Origin: Cordilura impudica
Taxonomy: Eukaryota > Arthropoda > Insecta > Diptera > Scathophagidae
Reading direction: 5' to 3'
Assembly (NCBI GenBank): GCA_963682025.1
Contig: OY821518.1
Location: forward strand, 306,999,429 to 307,063,428
Length of the DNA: 64,000 bases
The notes under the pieces are model-generated. The model worked only from the letters and a program-made list of their open reading frames with translations, was not told the DNA's origin and ran no database searches. Each line of letters starts with the position of its first letter. The stretch's first letter is position 1. Shown piece by piece: positions 62,953 through 64,000 of the stretch. A program made the translations under genes and the position numbers.

Positions 62953-63728
62953 AAGTAAGAAAATTATAGTCGGTCTAGACCGACGATACGATACCCTATA
63001 CCATGCGTTTAGAAACCCTATCTCTTAGGCCCAACTAACTGGACATAGAAAATAAGCAAAAACCAAATTTGAGTGGCATTTTTATTAATTTTTTTGGCTG
63101 CAGATATGAAAAAGTTCATATCGGATGCTATATCTATATAGGGACTAGGTCAAAAAATGGACCGATCCTGATCATGTTTGGTAAAGTCTCTTGTATTTTG
63201 CAAAAATATATACAAACAAAATTTGAGAAGAATCAGTGCAATATTTTTGTTTTTTAATAGATTTAAGTGAAGATCGGGAAGTAGCTCTGTATGGGGTCAA
63301 AGGGATCATTTTTGGACTACTCATTAATGGATGTAATGAACGCATACAAACCCAATTTGAGTAAGATCTATATGACAATTTGGATCTTATGGCAATTTAT
63401 GTCGATTTCATATGGGTAATTTGTATGGGGGCTAGGTCTGAACATGGACCGATTCTCACCAATTTCAATAGCGTTCATCCCATGGCCGATAGAAGTTTAT
63501 ATACGAAATTTCATCAAAATATATTCATATTTGCGACCTGCAGTTTGATTATAAGCTTTACATGGACACACAGACGGACGGACGGACGGACGGACATTGT
63601 TAAATCAACTCAGAAAGTGATTCTGATTCGATCGGTATAATTAAAGATGGGTCTAGGTCAAATATTTTTGGTTGTTACAAACAGCAGCACAAAGTCATTA
63701 TACCCAAACCACATAGTGGTATAGGGTA
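62953..63728 (+). mobile_element. INE-1/Helentron-like element, copy H (full length)
   Basis: Full-length family-1 copy from CAAGTAAG to the terminal hairpin. Nearly identical to copy E, with one change in the palindrome arm (GACCGACG) and a shorter (GACG)n run near 63574-63595. Confidence 0.85.
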
Positions 63729-63764
63729 TAAATATATTTAATAAAAATTTATAATACTACTTAC

Positions 63765-63919
63765 TTGGATTTCCCGTAGTTTCCTCAATATAACTCCAAC
63801 TTTGTTCCACAACTAATTTGTTGTTATAATTTTTATTTTTTAGTCCCATATCACGGGGGACGGGTGAACACCTCAGTTATGAGTTGTTCTACATTAAAAT
63901 TATTCACAGAATTTTCCAT
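63765..63919 (-). pseudogene. MADF-domain (Adf-1-like) first exon, frame-broken
   Basis: On the minus strand ATG (63919-63917) opens MENSVNNFNVEQLITEVFTR, typical of a MADF DNA-binding domain start. Then PPVIWD, KNKNYNNK and VEQSWSYIEETTGNP follow, but in three different frames, before a donor at CCAA|GTAAGT (63764). MADF domains occur in Adf-1-type regulators and in proteins of PIF/Harbinger transposons. The shifts lie at a G5 run (63855-63859 region) and an A-rich run, so either decay or sequencing error could explain them. Confidence 0.55.
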
Positions 63920-63983
63920 TTAAATTTTTTATTTATCAATATATAAATTTACAAGCACAATTATATAAGTTTTTATTTATAAT

Positions 63984-64000
63984 ATATATATATATATATA
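63984..64000 (+). repeat. (TA)n at the window edge
   Basis: The window ends inside a TA dinucleotide run starting near 63984. Nothing else can be said. Confidence 0.9.

Overview
The window is AT-rich dipteran nuclear DNA. It most resembles a higher fly (calyptrate, blow-fly-like); this rests on protein resemblance, intron style and repeat content, not on a database match. Two large conserved genes sit tail to tail in the left part. The right half is mostly transposable-element debris.

1-5.1 kb, plus strand: nine exons of a Kv3/Shaw-type voltage-gated potassium channel, closest in my reading to fly Shawl (Shaw-like). The first coding exon lies to the left of the window. 5.1-6.95 kb: the convergent 3' ends, holding a 254-bp inverted-repeat element.

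6.95-33.84 kb, minus strand: a complete coding model for uninflatable (uif), a giant apical single-pass membrane protein. I rebuilt twelve coding exons. They sum to 10,767 nt, divisible by three with every splice phase agreeing, and give 3,588 residues: signal peptide, C-type lectin, LDL-A, three CUB, sushi, two discoidin, HYR, cysteine-rich, 14 tandem EGF, a laminin-G-like domain, membrane segment and short tail. A probable 5'-UTR exon and initiator lie near 41.3-41.6 kb, so uif probably occupies about 35 kb. Its introns carry a 27-copy, 144-bp satellite, two PIF/Harbinger-like MITEs, a Tc1 relic split by one of those MITEs, LINE and mariner relics and INE-1-like elements.

42-64 kb is gene-poor: a foldback element with a ~914-bp AATAT array in one arm; a Helentron-like nest that preserves both a filled and an empty insertion site; a ~2.6 kb insertion holding a small three-exon gene (DUF4806-like at best) between degenerate GTCG-rich arrays; the last two exons of an unrecognised gene (56.98-57.46 kb); Tc1 and jockey-like relics; an LTR-like segment; and a broken MADF-domain exon at the right edge.

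The two main genes act in different processes (potassium current; epithelial apical surface and tracheal inflation). I see no operon-like or functional coupling between them, only convergent neighbours.
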